A DNA stretch of 57,383 nt from Clostridia bacterium (GTDB lineage Bacteria > Bacillota > Clostridia > Saccharofermentanales > Saccharofermentanaceae). The notes under the pieces are model-generated. The model saw only the letters and a program-made list of their open reading frames with translations. It was not told where the DNA came from and did not search any database. Positions 18,401 to 26,586 of this stretch are shown here, piece by piece (within the stretch, counting starts at the first letter, position 1; each line of letters opens with the position of its first letter). The position numbers were made by a program, and so were the translations under genes. The DNA lies in the NCBI GenBank assembly GCA_024403735.1, contig JAKSRG010000018.1, positions 1 through 57,383 on the forward strand, written 5' to 3'.

Positions 18401-19265
18401 TACACCTAAACCAACTGCGACAGCAACTCCTACACCAACGGTTGTTGTGACACAGGCTCCAACTGCTGTGCCTACAAATACACCTCAGGATAGTACTCCG
18501 ACACCGGCTCCCATTGTAACTGAAGTTACAGAGTCTGATATTTCTAAGTTTGCTGAGAGACTGTATACAACATGTCTTGGACGAGCATCGGAGCCAGCAG
18601 GTAAGGTGTACTGGATTGATAGATTGATGAACGGTATGACGGGTGCGGATGCTGCTCATGAATTCTTCTTTAGTAATGAATTTATAAATAAAAATCTTAG
18701 TGATACAGAGTTCGTGACTAGACTTTATAGAACATTCATGGACCGTGAACCTGACCAGGGAGGTTTGGATTACTGGCTTGGTGAGTTGAAGGCTGGTAAA
18801 AGAAGAGAGTTTGTTTTCGATGGGTTCATAAATTCAACTGAGTGGGCGAACGTATGCCTCAAGGCGGGTATTCTTTCAGGCGGAACTACTAATCCGACAA
18901 TCACTAAGGAACCAACGGATGCGACAATCGCGTTCGCGACAAGACTTTACACGACTTGCCTTTGCAGGCCGGCCGATTTAGGCGGCGTGAAGTACTGGTC
19001 GACAGAGCTCGCTAATATGAGAAAGTCTGGTACAGAGGTAGCGTACGGGTTCTTCTTTAGTAAAGAAATGACGAATAAGAAGATTTCTGACGCGGAGTTC
19101 ATTAACAGACTTTATGCGACTTTCATGAACCGTAATCCTGATCAGGGAGGATTCAATTACTGGATGGCTCAGCTCAAGAAGAGTGACAGGAAGACTGTTT
19201 TCTATCAGTTCGCTGCGTGCCAGGAATTCGCTGATATTTGTATAAGTTTGGGAATTATCAGGTGA
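15408..19265 (+). CDS. Large secreted multidomain glycoside-hydrolase-like protein with DUF4214 repeats
   Basis: The 1285-residue protein has a signal peptide (hydrophobic [19 protein letters not shown]) and then several modules. Residues about 45-190 form a beta-rich module like the N-terminal domain of rhamnogalacturonan acetylesterases. Residues about 195-395 resemble an SGNH/GDSL esterase, but GDSx is GDVTVASKY and the usual DxxH end is missing. Residues about 410-840 begin NPHKGF and contain a TIM-barrel-like stretch with DWGEWH, as in DUF4832/DUF4874 putative glycoside hydrolases. An InlB/Listeria-Bacteroides repeat ([11 protein letters not shown]) follows at about 865-925, then a Thr/Pro/Lys linker and two DUF4214 pairs. 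It probably acts on plant or host glycans at the cell surface. The start at 15408 follows GGAGGG closely; 15393 is the alternative. Confidence 0.8.
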   Translation: MTGRKMRLMNKGSVSYWNRMMAAILSAIIVVLSLPIMANAGMANPFETLKFDLGGLGTEPGFIGVSASQGYDAQLGYGFANVDAVEDVTAGGTGELADAVNFIPDGSNHIFNVDLPVGVYKITVTTGDNNSATIVAENIPQVYFMTGNNAVDSFTIPVTDGQLNIYATRGVGDVFAISSIVIEQESTGTTTKPTIWVCGDVTVASKYNIPDEETHGWGQYLAKYIDTSVYDVRNISVSEPSSALYYSLFETVEYYGKSGDILILAEGIEDYIEEERVHPNAIDSSTYVSNMTAMVKSGKDRGMTVYLVKQQGILEDSLQYPIPQEKWFSKEIDAIAASEGVGIIDLFHPWLEFCLEKSDKVAVDYYRYNFYPNARGADALAQIVASQLFPAPPAPSGSNSYDLPEFNTASSITYETVVSGGVVANPHKGFVMTAYNPYMISSSYQYGIGGSANNKAWDVVTICSGEPRWEDLNPAPGVYDWTEIDEMLEACEKNGLTYGIRIMPYSPITGSNDNYGAEHNFIPDWVFGPGKAQMVRIQRSDDDNVWVDYPVWDDPYYLQAHKDFVAALAAKYDGDPRVEFIDVRPFGDWGEWHTSSVVENLIPSVAVQEDMIKFYADSFSSTTLAITSDAWGEVYDYALSLGITKRDDGLIATPNREWNLIPAYEANLPVIAENYGPYSSLLKIQPQSPFDHQKWTPTRFREMIEISHMSIYALDQDSECSYVFYKENQALIDEMVNRMGYNFTVTSAKRSGNRLQVTIRNTGLAPAYFDINLCAEIVDANGNKIASFGDPVLIESGSFHDETEKTFIFEYTGTLDDNAIICLAMYDKNNQYVAGKDPTIKFDNKNTLSNNRLKLIQNYQVVNFEMNGHGDQITAQQITTGGKVTRPANPSATGYIFVGWYTDKTLKNAYNFNSTVDKNIRLYAKWSVASSPTPSPKPTTKPTATPSPKPTATPKPTVKPTATPSPKPTTKPSATPSPKPTVTPTVKPSATPSPKPTATPKPTATATPTPTVVVTQAPTAVPTNTPQDSTPTPAPIVTEVTESDISKFAERLYTTCLGRASEPAGKVYWIDRLMNGMTGADAAHEFFFSNEFINKNLSDTEFVTRLYRTFMDREPDQGGLDYWLGELKAGKRREFVFDGFINSTEWANVCLKAGILSGGTTNPTITKEPTDATIAFATRLYTTCLCRPADLGGVKYWSTELANMRKSGTEVAYGFFFSKEMTNKKISDAEFINRLYATFMNRNPDQGGFNYWMAQLKKSDRKTVFYQFAACQEFADICISLGIIR
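18195..18525 (+). repeat. Thr/Pro-rich linker coding repeat
   Basis: Degenerate in-frame repeats encode [14 protein letters not shown] units, a low-complexity extracellular linker between the catalytic part and the DUF4214 repeats of the large secreted protein. Confidence 0.85.
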
Positions 19266-19354
19266 GTAAATTTCATCAATATTAATGATGATTTACGGGG
19301 TGCAGATAAGTATAATTTAATCTGTTTCTAGGGAGAAAGAGGAGAAAACTGAAT

Positions 19355-21742
19355 ATGAAGAAAAAATTTTTGGCGCTAGTAACGTCTTCTGTTATTGCGC
19401 TTAGTTTTGTAGGTTATTTGATGCCGCAGAGTGTAAAGGCGGCTCTACCGGATGATTACTTTACCTACGAGATTAAAGAAGATGGCACAATCAAGATTAA
19501 AAGCTTTGATATTAATTCTGGAGTGTTGGAAGTCGATATTCCTTCTGAGATTGATGGTTATACAGTAACAGAGATAGATAGATGTTACTCTGAAAGTATT
19601 ACTTCCGTAACTATTCCAGATACTGTTACAAAGATTGAAGATGGCGCTTTTAATGGATGTAGAAGTCTGACAGAGGTAAACTTCGGTAATTCTGTTGAAA
19701 CAATTGGTTCTTTGGCATTCACTGGTTGCTTATCACTTACGTATATTGAATTACCAGATTCACTTAAGTCAATTGGTACAATGGCATTCTTGTCTGATAT
19801 GAAGCTTAAAGAAGTTAAATGTGGTAGTTCGCTCGAGGTAGTTGGCGAAAGAGCATTTGATTATTGTATTGAATTAGAGAGTATTGAGTTCAATTCATCA
19901 CTAAAAGAGATTAAGTCACAGGCTTTTGATAGTTGTGTAAAACTTGAAAGCATTGAAATTGATGCAGATAATATAGCGGTTAGAGAAAGAGCTTTTGAAG
20001 GATGTTCTTCTCTTAAGTCAATAAAGATTGATGGTGATGCTGATATCTTTGAAATGAATAGTTTTGCTTTTACTCCGATTGAGAGCTTTGAGATTACTGG
20101 TTCTGTTAGAAGAATAGAAAATTATGCATTCTATGGATGCGAGAAAATGACAGACTTCTCTTTTGGCGGAATTGAAGAGATTGGATACTATTCATTTGTT
20201 GGTTGTTTATCATTGCCAAGTATTGATCTTCCTTCTACTTTGACTTCACTCGATACTGCATCCTTTGCAGGATTGGAGTCCCTCGAGAGTGTAACAATTG
20301 ATGGTACTCTTTTAAGAGAAATCCCTATTACTACATTCGATACTTGTGAGAAGTTGAAGACTGTTACTATCGGAGAAGGTGTAGAGACAATTAATCATTG
20401 TGCATTTAGAAAAAATCCTTTACTTGAGACAGTAGTGATTCCAAACTCAATCAAGTTCATGTATGACGATGTATTTAGTATTGAAGAATCACCTTCTCTT
20501 AAGTTCGTATGTAATTGTGATAATGAATATGCAATTAATTATGCGGAAACTAATTCAATCCCTGTTGAGTTAGTTCATGTATATGATGATGGAGTAGTTA
20601 GTGATTCTACATGCGTAGATGAAGGCTCTACAACATATACATGTAGTGCGTGTGGTGACGTTGTAACTGCTGGAATTACTATCAATCCTGATAACCACCA
20701 GAATATTGTTACAGATAATGCAGTTGCAGCAACAACTACTACAACTGGTCTTACAGAAGGTAGCCATTGCGGAGATTGTGGAAAAACAATTGTGCAGCAG
20801 GAGGTTGTACCTACATTAACACCTGCTCCTACAACAGCACCTACTAATACTCCAACAGTTACACCTACTGTTGTTCCAACAGCGGCACCAACTCCAGTTG
20901 TGACAACAACTCCAGCGCCAACTGTTACACCAACTGCTACTCCAACAGCAGCACCTACAGCGGCGCCAACAACAGCGCCAACAACAGCGCCTTCCAATTC
21001 TAGCGACGCACTTATTGGTGAGTTCGCAGAGCGTCTTTATACAACATGCTTGAACCGTACTTCTGATCCTTCTGGTAAGGCATATTGGATTTCAGAACTT
21101 AAGGCTGGTAAGCCAGGTGCAGATGTAGCTAGAGAGTTCTTCTTCTCTAAGGAGTTCAAGGGTTTTGGTCTTGATGATAAGGAATACGTAACTCGACTTT
21201 ATAAGACATTTATGGATCGCGAACCAGACCAGAGTGGTTTGGATTACTGGCTTGGACAGTTGAATGCTGGTAAGAGCAGAGAGTATGTTTTCGATGGGTT
21301 CATAAATTCAACTGAGTGGGCGAACGTATGTCTCAAGGCTGGCATCGTGTCAGGCGGAACAGCAAAGCCAACAATTACTAAGGAACCATCTCAGGCTACA
21401 ATCGACTTTACAACAAGAATGTACACAACATGCCTTGGCAGAACTGCAGATGTAGGCGGTGTAAGTTACTGGTCAGCAGAGCTCGCTAACATGAGAAAGT
21501 CTGGTACACAGGTAGCGTACGAGTTCTTCTTCAGTAAGGAGTTCAACGAGAAGAACCTCGATGACAAGGAGTTTGTAACTCGCCTTTATAGAACATTTAT
21601 GGGACGCGAGCCTGAGGTTGGCGGATTTAATTTCTGGCTTAATCAGTTGGAGAATGGTGCTAGCAGAAAGGCTGTTTTCGATGGCTTCTCAACATCACAG
21701 GAGTTCGCTAATCTTTGTGCCGAGGCTGGTATTTTGAGATAA
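19355..21742 (+). CDS. Secreted BspA-like leucine-rich-repeat protein with DUF4214 repeats
   Basis: The 795-residue protein has a signal peptide (MKKKFLALVTSSVIALSF..., cleavage near VKAA), about 13 BspA/LRR_5-type repeats (pattern IxxxAFxGCxxLxxIxLPxSL, residues about 55-400), and a Cys-containing Ig-like stretch (CSACGD, HCGDCGK; about 410-485). A Thr/Ala/Pro linker follows, then two DUF4214 pairs at the C-terminus with signatures such as [12 protein letters not shown] and REPDQSGLDYW. LRR_5 proteins are usually adhesins. It lies 89 bp downstream of the large glycoside-hydrolase-like gene and shares an identical 45-nt segment with it. GAGGAG supports the start. The ligand is unknown. Confidence 0.85.
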   Translation: MKKKFLALVTSSVIALSFVGYLMPQSVKAALPDDYFTYEIKEDGTIKIKSFDINSGVLEVDIPSEIDGYTVTEIDRCYSESITSVTIPDTVTKIEDGAFNGCRSLTEVNFGNSVETIGSLAFTGCLSLTYIELPDSLKSIGTMAFLSDMKLKEVKCGSSLEVVGERAFDYCIELESIEFNSSLKEIKSQAFDSCVKLESIEIDADNIAVRERAFEGCSSLKSIKIDGDADIFEMNSFAFTPIESFEITGSVRRIENYAFYGCEKMTDFSFGGIEEIGYYSFVGCLSLPSIDLPSTLTSLDTASFAGLESLESVTIDGTLLREIPITTFDTCEKLKTVTIGEGVETINHCAFRKNPLLETVVIPNSIKFMYDDVFSIEESPSLKFVCNCDNEYAINYAETNSIPVELVHVYDDGVVSDSTCVDEGSTTYTCSACGDVVTAGITINPDNHQNIVTDNAVAATTTTTGLTEGSHCGDCGKTIVQQEVVPTLTPAPTTAPTNTPTVTPTVVPTAAPTPVVTTTPAPTVTPTATPTAAPTAAPTTAPTTAPSNSSDALIGEFAERLYTTCLNRTSDPSGKAYWISELKAGKPGADVAREFFFSKEFKGFGLDDKEYVTRLYKTFMDREPDQSGLDYWLGQLNAGKSREYVFDGFINSTEWANVCLKAGIVSGGTAKPTITKEPSQATIDFTTRMYTTCLGRTADVGGVSYWSAELANMRKSGTQVAYEFFFSKEFNEKNLDDKEFVTRLYRTFMGREPEVGGFNFWLNQLENGASRKAVFDGFSTSQEFANLCAEAGILR

Positions 21743-21880
21743 TCGCGAGTGCGCGGCTCGACGCGTGAGATCGTGAGAGTGCGCGCGTGAGAGTGCGCGG
21801 CTTGGCTCGTGGCTTGTGGCGTGCGTGTGATTGCTCGTGTGAATGCGCTTGTGAGAGTGCGCGGCGGGCGAGATTGAATT
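21743..21880. other. G+C-rich non-coding patch after the LRR gene
   Basis: About 140 bp rich in GCGCG, GTGAGAGTGCGCG and GCTCGTG motifs, far richer in G+C than its surroundings and without a plausible ribosome-binding site or protein-like frame. GTGAGAGTGCGCG recurs at least three times. No function can be assigned. Confidence 0.5.
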
Positions 21881-21892
21881 TATATTTGAATA

Positions 21893-21945
21893 GCAAGAAG
21901 GGATTGTGAGAATACGATGTGTATTCTTGCAGTCCTTTCTTTTTG
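21893..21945 (+). terminator. Terminator downstream of the LRR gene
   Basis: A long imperfect stem (AGAAGGGATTG...GAATAC / GTATTC...CAGTCCTTTCT) followed by TTTTTGG. Confidence 0.65.
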
Positions 21946-22003
21946 GGGTGGAAATGGTGATGAGGGAGCGGGCGAGGGCGAGATTTGAGTTGGATGGGGT
22001 GGA

Positions 22004-22350
22004 TTGGACTTATATGATGGATTTGGAATATAGGTTCAATCGTAGAGATGACTTTTTTGAAATTGTGCACTTATATTTTGAAACGCAGATATAAGTTCAA
22101 TTGAAATTTGTGTTTGGGCGAAAATGTGCACTTATTTTTTGAAATCTAAATATAAGTTCAACGAGCTAGTGTGTTGGCACTCTTGGTTTGAACTTATATG
22201 ACAAAAATGAATTATAAGATCAATTGCATTTTGAGTGGACCCAAAATGATGCACCTATTTGTTGAAAATGAAATATAAGTCCAATGGCTCCTCGAGCGGA
22301 CAGGATTATGTGAACTTATACGATGGATTTGGAATATAGGTTCAATTTCT
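22004..22350. repeat. Palindrome array A1a: six GAACTTATAT hairpins, 61-62 bp period
   Basis: Six units each carry an arm like G(A/C)ACTTATAT and, 10-14 nt later, its inverse ATATAAGTTCAA. Left arms begin near 22007, 22067, 22128, 22190, 22251 and 22312. Arms are conserved and the loops and linkers between units are mostly different, yet the period hardly changes. No protein is encoded and no cas-like gene is near. Confidence 0.85.
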
Positions 22351-22351
22351 A

Positions 22352-22705
22352 GAAATTCAGATAAATTTCCAAAGATGAAAAATAGTCTGAATTCAAAAAT
22401 AGGATATTTCCTGAATATTCAGACTATCTGAAAAAATGGAAAAATAATCTGAATAATTTTTGTAATGACGAGCTAGAAATTCAGACAAATTGCAGTTACT
22501 AAAAAATAGTCTGAATTTAGAAATCTATGATTTATAATTTTTTCAGATAATAATCGAAGATTTAGAAATAGTCTGAATTCAGGCTGTTGAGATTAGGATA
22601 GAAATTCAGACATTTTGAGCAAAATGAAAGATAGACTGAATTTTGGATTAGGTGCTGTGAGGAACATTCAGATTATTCTTAAAAATTATAAGATAGTCTG
22701 AACTC
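22352..22705. repeat. Palindrome array A1b: six ATTCAGAC hairpins, 62 bp period
   Basis: A second family continues directly: ATTCAG(A/T) arms at 22355, 22417, 22479, 22541, 22604 and 22666, each paired with (T)AGTCTGAAT about 25 nt later. The sequence is unrelated to the preceding six hairpins, but the phase and period are kept. Confidence 0.85.
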
Positions 22706-22845
22706 ATGGTGATTTATAGAAGTCACAATAATCAAATGATTGTGGTGTTCAGGAAAATAGAAGCTAAATAAACACGGAAAATACACGAAGGATATACTGA
22801 GGATACATCGCTACGGTAGTATTGCTGGCATAGGGAGGAAGATTG

Positions 22846-23046
22846 ATGGCTAGTAAGGTTTTACTTGTTGAGGATTCATTCGAGATTTGCGAGGCGATAA
22901 CTGATTTTTTCGCAGATAAGTGTGGCAGGGTGTTTTCGAGGTGGTCGCGTGGGATTTCTGTGCAATTTGTGAAGGTTGCGGCGGTTTTAGATGAGAAAAA
23001 AGAAAGAATATATATTAAACAGAAATTGAAATGCAAGGTTGCATGA
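22846..23046 (+). pseudogene. Truncated response-regulator receiver fragment
   Basis: The first 24 codons (ASKVLLVEDSFEICEAITDFFAD) read as the N-terminus of a CheY-like receiver domain, with the LLVEDS acidic pocket, and a good GGGAGG ribosome-binding site precedes them. After that the frame continues to 23046 with no receiver similarity: the phospho-acceptor strand and the rest of the fold are missing. The change of character coincides with the GCAGGGTGTTTTCGA motif at 22925-22939. It is probably a remnant of a deleted regulator, although a 66-residue expressed peptide cannot be excluded. Confidence 0.55.
22925..22946 (+). promoter_or_regulatory. GTGTTTTCGAnnnGGTC motif upstream of purA
   Basis: GCAGGGTGTTTTCGA followed by GGT and GGTC. 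The 15-mer occurs identically at 29668-29682 and 30574-30588. It is 170 bp before purA and in the same orientation. See the finding on this motif. Confidence 0.45.
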
Positions 23047-23113
23047 ATTATAATATATCGCGTTAAATAATGTCGTTATGCGGCAAATTGTTTTATTTAC
23101 GCGGAGGTTTAAC

Positions 23114-24388
23114 ATGGTTAAGGCTATCGTTGGAGCAAACTGGGGAGACGAAGGTAAGGGAAAGATTACTGACTTACTCGCTTCTGAGTCAGACATCGTA
23201 ATTCGTTTTCAGGGTGGTGCTAACGCAGGACACACAATCATCAATGAGCACGGAAGATTTGCACTTCATCTTTTGCCATCTGGTGTTTGCCATGAGAACA
23301 TTTTAAATATTATTGGTAATGGTGTTGCTTTTGATATCGCTAAGTTCGTTAAGGAACTCGGTGAGATTAAGGAGAGAGGCCTTAACCCACAGATCGTTGT
23401 ATCTGATAGAGTACAGGTAATCATGCCATACCATGTACTTTTCGATCAGCTCGAGGAAGAGAGACTTGGTGGTAAGGCTTTCGGTTCAACAAAGTCAGGT
23501 ATCGCTCCTTTCTATTCTGATAAATTCGCAAAGATCGGTTTCCAGATCACAGAGCTCTTTGATAAGGATCACTTGAGAGAGAAGCTCGAGAGAGTACTCG
23601 AGATCAAGAACGCTCTCGTTGTTAATCTTTATCACAAGGATCCAATCGACGTAGACGCTCTCACAGAGGAAGTTTACGCACTCGGTCAGGAGATCAAGCC
23701 ATACGTTACAAATACACAGGTTATCATTCACGATGCAGTTAAGGCTGGCAAGAAGATCCTCCTCGAGGGTCAGCTCGGTTCAATGAAGGATCCTGACCAC
23801 GGTATCTACCCAATGGTTACTTCTTCATCTACACTCGCTGGTTACGGTGCAATCGGTGCTGGTATCCCACCATACGAGATCAAGGAGATTGTTACAGTTA
23901 CTAAAGCTTATTCATCAGCTGTTGGTGCTGGTGCATTCGTATCTGAGATCCTCGATGAGGCAGAAGCTGAAGAGCTCCGTCGTCGTGGTGGTGATAAGGG
24001 TGAGTACGGTGCTACAACTGGTCGTCCAAGAAGAGTAGGCTGGTTCGATGCTGTTGCTACAAGATATGGTTGCCTCGTTCAGGGCGCTACAGAAGTAGCT
24101 ATCACAAACATTGACTGCCTTGGTTACCTCGATGAGATCCCAGTATGTGTAGGCTACGAGATTGATGGCGTAGTTACAAAGGATTTCCCTAATCCAATGG
24201 ATCTTGAGAAGGCTAAGCCAGTTTTCACTAAACTCCCAGGTTGGAAAACAGACGTTCGCGGCGTTACAGACTTCAACGCACTTCCTAAGGAAGCACAGGA
24301 TTACGTTCTCTTCATCGAGAAGGAAATCGGCGTAAAGATCGGTATCGTTTCAACTGGTCCTAAGAGAGACGAGATTATCTACAGATAA
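23114..24388 (+). CDS. purA: Adenylosuccinate synthetase
   Basis: The 424-residue enzyme joins IMP and aspartate using GTP to give adenylosuccinate, the first committed step of AMP synthesis. The N-terminus VKAIVGANWGDEGKGKITD carries the catalytic Asp and the P-loop, GGANAGHTI the second substrate loop, and TGRPRRVGWFDAVATRYG and GYLDEIPVCVGYE are further family signatures. GGAGG at 23103-23107 fits the ATG at 23114; the upstream ATG at 23078 has no good site. Codon use looks like that of a highly expressed gene. It is followed by a clear terminator. Confidence 0.97.
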   Translation: MVKAIVGANWGDEGKGKITDLLASESDIVIRFQGGANAGHTIINEHGRFALHLLPSGVCHENILNIIGNGVAFDIAKFVKELGEIKERGLNPQIVVSDRVQVIMPYHVLFDQLEEERLGGKAFGSTKSGIAPFYSDKFAKIGFQITELFDKDHLREKLERVLEIKNALVVNLYHKDPIDVDALTEEVYALGQEIKPYVTNTQVIIHDAVKAGKKILLEGQLGSMKDPDHGIYPMVTSSSTLAGYGAIGAGIPPYEIKEIVTVTKAYSSAVGAGAFVSEILDEAEAEELRRRGGDKGEYGATTGRPRRVGWFDAVATRYGCLVQGATEVAITNIDCLGYLDEIPVCVGYEIDGVVTKDFPNPMDLEKAKPVFTKLPGWKTDVRGVTDFNALPKEAQDYVLFIEKEIGVKIGIVSTGPKRDEIIYR

Positions 24389-24420
24389 TTTTGCTAATCT
24401 GAATTGAACAAGATTTGGAG

Positions 24421-24450
24421 ACACCCTGAACTTCGGTTCGGGGTGTTTTT
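24421..24450 (+). terminator. Terminator of purA
   Basis: Stem ACACCCTGAAC / GTTCGGGGTGT with a TTCG tetraloop, followed by TTTTTG. Confidence 0.92.
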
Positions 24451-24548
24451 GTGTGTGGAATTTCAAATCATTATGTTAAACTAGTTCACATAATAATAAA
24501 GATATTAATCTATAACTCAAACTATTAGGCGAAAGACGGAGGTTTCTT

Positions 24549-24866
24549 ATGGATTCAGAAGAGAGAGTAGCTTATACAGCGATTAATGTTGAGGCAGGCG
24601 AGGATCAGTACCTCTCAATCATCAACGACGAGGGCGTGGAAGTTGAGTGCAACGTGCTATTCACATGCGACTGCAAGGAGAATGGCAAGAGCTATGTTGT
24701 ATATTCAGACGACACACTCGACAGCGCAGGCAATCAGAAGCTCTACGCGAGTGTTCTCGTGATGGACGGCGAGGAGTGCGACCTTCTCCCAGTATCATCT
24801 GAGGAAGAGTGGCTCATGATCAGCAATACTGTAACAGTAATCAGAGAAGCTGAGGATGAGGATTAA
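24549..24866 (+). CDS. DUF1292 family protein
   Basis: The 105-residue acidic protein resembles the small clostridial/bacillar DUF1292 family (YrzB-like), with the beta-rich core EVECNVLFTCDCKENGKSYVVYSDD and a run of acidic residues at the end. No catalytic residues can be named and the family has no established function. GGAGG lies 7 bp before the ATG. Its stop TAA is one base before the start of the downstream amidase gene, so the two are almost certainly cotranscribed, an unusual partnership for a DUF1292 gene. Confidence 0.75.
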   Translation: MDSEERVAYTAINVEAGEDQYLSIINDEGVEVECNVLFTCDCKENGKSYVVYSDDTLDSAGNQKLYASVLVMDGEECDLLPVSSEEEWLMISNTVTVIREAEDED

Positions 24867-24867
24867 T

Positions 24868-26361
24868 ATGAGACCTTATCGAAAACTACTCGCGGCGCTC
24901 ATCGCGTCCGTAATCTTGCTCCTTAATTTCAACGTCCTATGCGCTGACGGTACAGGTGCTGCTGGTGCTTCTGGTGCTTCAGACGGCGACGCTGCCAGAA
25001 TTGAGCAGGTGCACGCATTCGTTGAAAGACTTTATACCAACATGATGGGCAGACCTTCAGATCCACAGGGTCTTGATTTCTGGACTAATCAGCTCACATC
25101 AGGAAACATGAGCGGCAATGAGGTTGCCAATAAGTTCTACTACAGTAGCGAGTTCAAGCGCATCGGCGGAGGCATGGACGACAGCGCCTTCGTAGAGACT
25201 ATGTACAAGACGCTTCTTGGAAGATCATCCGATGTGCAAGGTCTCAATCACTGGGTTAATCAGATTACTTCTGGTAACAAGACTAGAGACCAAATTTACA
25301 GAAATTTTCTCGCTTCCAGCGAGTGGAAAGGCATCTGTAGTAGCAACGGAATTACTCCAGAATACATCACAATCGAAGGCTATATTAATAGACTTTACGT
25401 TACTGTATTTGGTCGTGATTCAGATACTAATGGCCGTGACTTCTGGTCAAGTAAGATGCGAAGCGGCGAATATGATGCGATTACTACAGCTCACAAATTC
25501 TTCTTTGGTAGCGAGTACTTAGGTAAGAACAAATCAGACAGTGATTACATCAAAGATTTGTACATGACTTTGATGGGCAGAGATTATGATGATGCGGGAT
25601 TGAGCTTCTGGCTAAATAAGCTCAGCAGCGGTAGTACAAGGCTGAGTGTTTTCAATCAGTTCGCAACATCACCTGAGTTCACTAACATCTGCTCAATCTA
25701 TGGCGTAACACGAGGCGATGCGATCCCTGACAGAGCACAGTACACAATCTGCATCGACCCAGGACACTCCGCAGTAATGCCAGTAGGCAATTGCCCACTA
25801 GGACCTGGTTCATCAATAGGTAAGCCAGCAGACGCAGTCGGAACACACGGCTCTGCTAGCGGCCTCATGGAGTATCAGTTAACACTTAACATCAGCATGC
25901 AGCTCAAAGATGAACTCGAGGCTCGTGGATATAACGTAATAATGACACGTACTGATAGCAGCAGCGCCTACGATCTCGTGTACCGAGCTCAGGTGGCGAA
26001 TGAGGGTGCGGACCTCATGGTTAGAATTCATGCGGACGGCCTCTCTGATACATCTGTTACAGGATGTTCAGCGATCATTATCACTCCTAATAATCCATGG
26101 AACCCACAGACATATAGTAGTTCGAGAAGTCTTGCAGACAATCTTCTTAGCTCATATATCGCGGCTACAGGAATTCGTAATCGCGGCGTAGTTGAGGAAG
26201 ATACAATGGCGGGCAATAACTGGAGTACAGTTCCATGTGTATTGTTCGAGCTCGGCTTCATGACTAACCGTAACGAGGACCTCAAGATGGCTGATCCAAC
26301 ATTCCAGGTGAGCATGGTTAGTGGATTGGCTGATGGTATTGATGCTTATTATGGTTTCTAA
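24868..26361 (+). CDS. Secreted N-acetylmuramoyl-L-alanine amidase with DUF4214 repeats
   Basis: The 497-residue protein has a signal peptide (LLAALIASVILLLNFNVLCA), then two DUF4214 pairs (about residues 45-285; FVERLYTNMMGRPSDPQG, YINRLYVTVFGRDSDTNG), and an Amidase_3 catalytic domain (about 295-497). Zinc ligands and catalytic residues are visible: His in CIDPGHSA, Glu in LMEYQLTLN, His in VRIHADGLSD and Glu in LFELGFMTN. It should cleave the lactyl-peptide bond of peptidoglycan. Unlike its neighbours, here the DUF4214 repeats are N-terminal. The start at 24868 is preferred over 24856, which overlaps the previous gene. Confidence 0.88.
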   Translation: MRPYRKLLAALIASVILLLNFNVLCADGTGAAGASGASDGDAARIEQVHAFVERLYTNMMGRPSDPQGLDFWTNQLTSGNMSGNEVANKFYYSSEFKRIGGGMDDSAFVETMYKTLLGRSSDVQGLNHWVNQITSGNKTRDQIYRNFLASSEWKGICSSNGITPEYITIEGYINRLYVTVFGRDSDTNGRDFWSSKMRSGEYDAITTAHKFFFGSEYLGKNKSDSDYIKDLYMTLMGRDYDDAGLSFWLNKLSSGSTRLSVFNQFATSPEFTNICSIYGVTRGDAIPDRAQYTICIDPGHSAVMPVGNCPLGPGSSIGKPADAVGTHGSASGLMEYQLTLNISMQLKDELEARGYNVIMTRTDSSSAYDLVYRAQVANEGADLMVRIHADGLSDTSVTGCSAIIITPNNPWNPQTYSSSRSLADNLLSSYIAATGIRNRGVVEEDTMAGNNWSTVPCVLFELGFMTNRNEDLKMADPTFQVSMVSGLADGIDAYYGF

Positions 26362-26575
26362 TTGCGGGTTAGAATAGGCGCGGCGAGGCGGACGCGGTTA
26401 AGTCGGCGACGTGGCGACGCGGGCGCTAGTGCGACAGACGATGTGGTATGGCGGAGCGGCGGGCCACTCGATTTACGAGACCTGCGACGCGGGTGCGAGG
26501 TTTATGTGCCAGCGTGATGCGCGAGGCCTGCGAGTGCGGGCTGCGGCGCGGCTAACTCCGCGATAATAATTCAAG
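26362..26575. other. G+C-rich non-coding patch after the amidase gene
   Basis: About 200 bp of G+C-rich sequence dominated by GGCGACG, GCGACGCGGG and GCGCGGC words, in strong contrast to the coding DNA on both sides. It has stops in all plausible frames and no clear hairpin terminator. A similar patch follows the LRR gene at 21743. Confidence 0.5.
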
Positions 26576-26586
26576 GAATAATATAG

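Noticed and set aside
20575..20997. Ala/Val/Gly-rich minus-strand frame
   Set aside because: It is the antisense shadow of the Thr/Pro linker of the LRR protein.
21708..22070. 120-residue open frame on the minus strand
   Set aside because: It runs across the G+C-rich patch and the end of the LRR gene, has low-complexity His/Arg/Ala composition and no ribosome-binding site.
22004..22705. CRISPR array
   Set aside because: Periodicity of about 62 bp resembles a repeat-spacer unit, but the repeats are degenerate palindromes of two kinds, arms are under 13 bp, and no cas gene is near.
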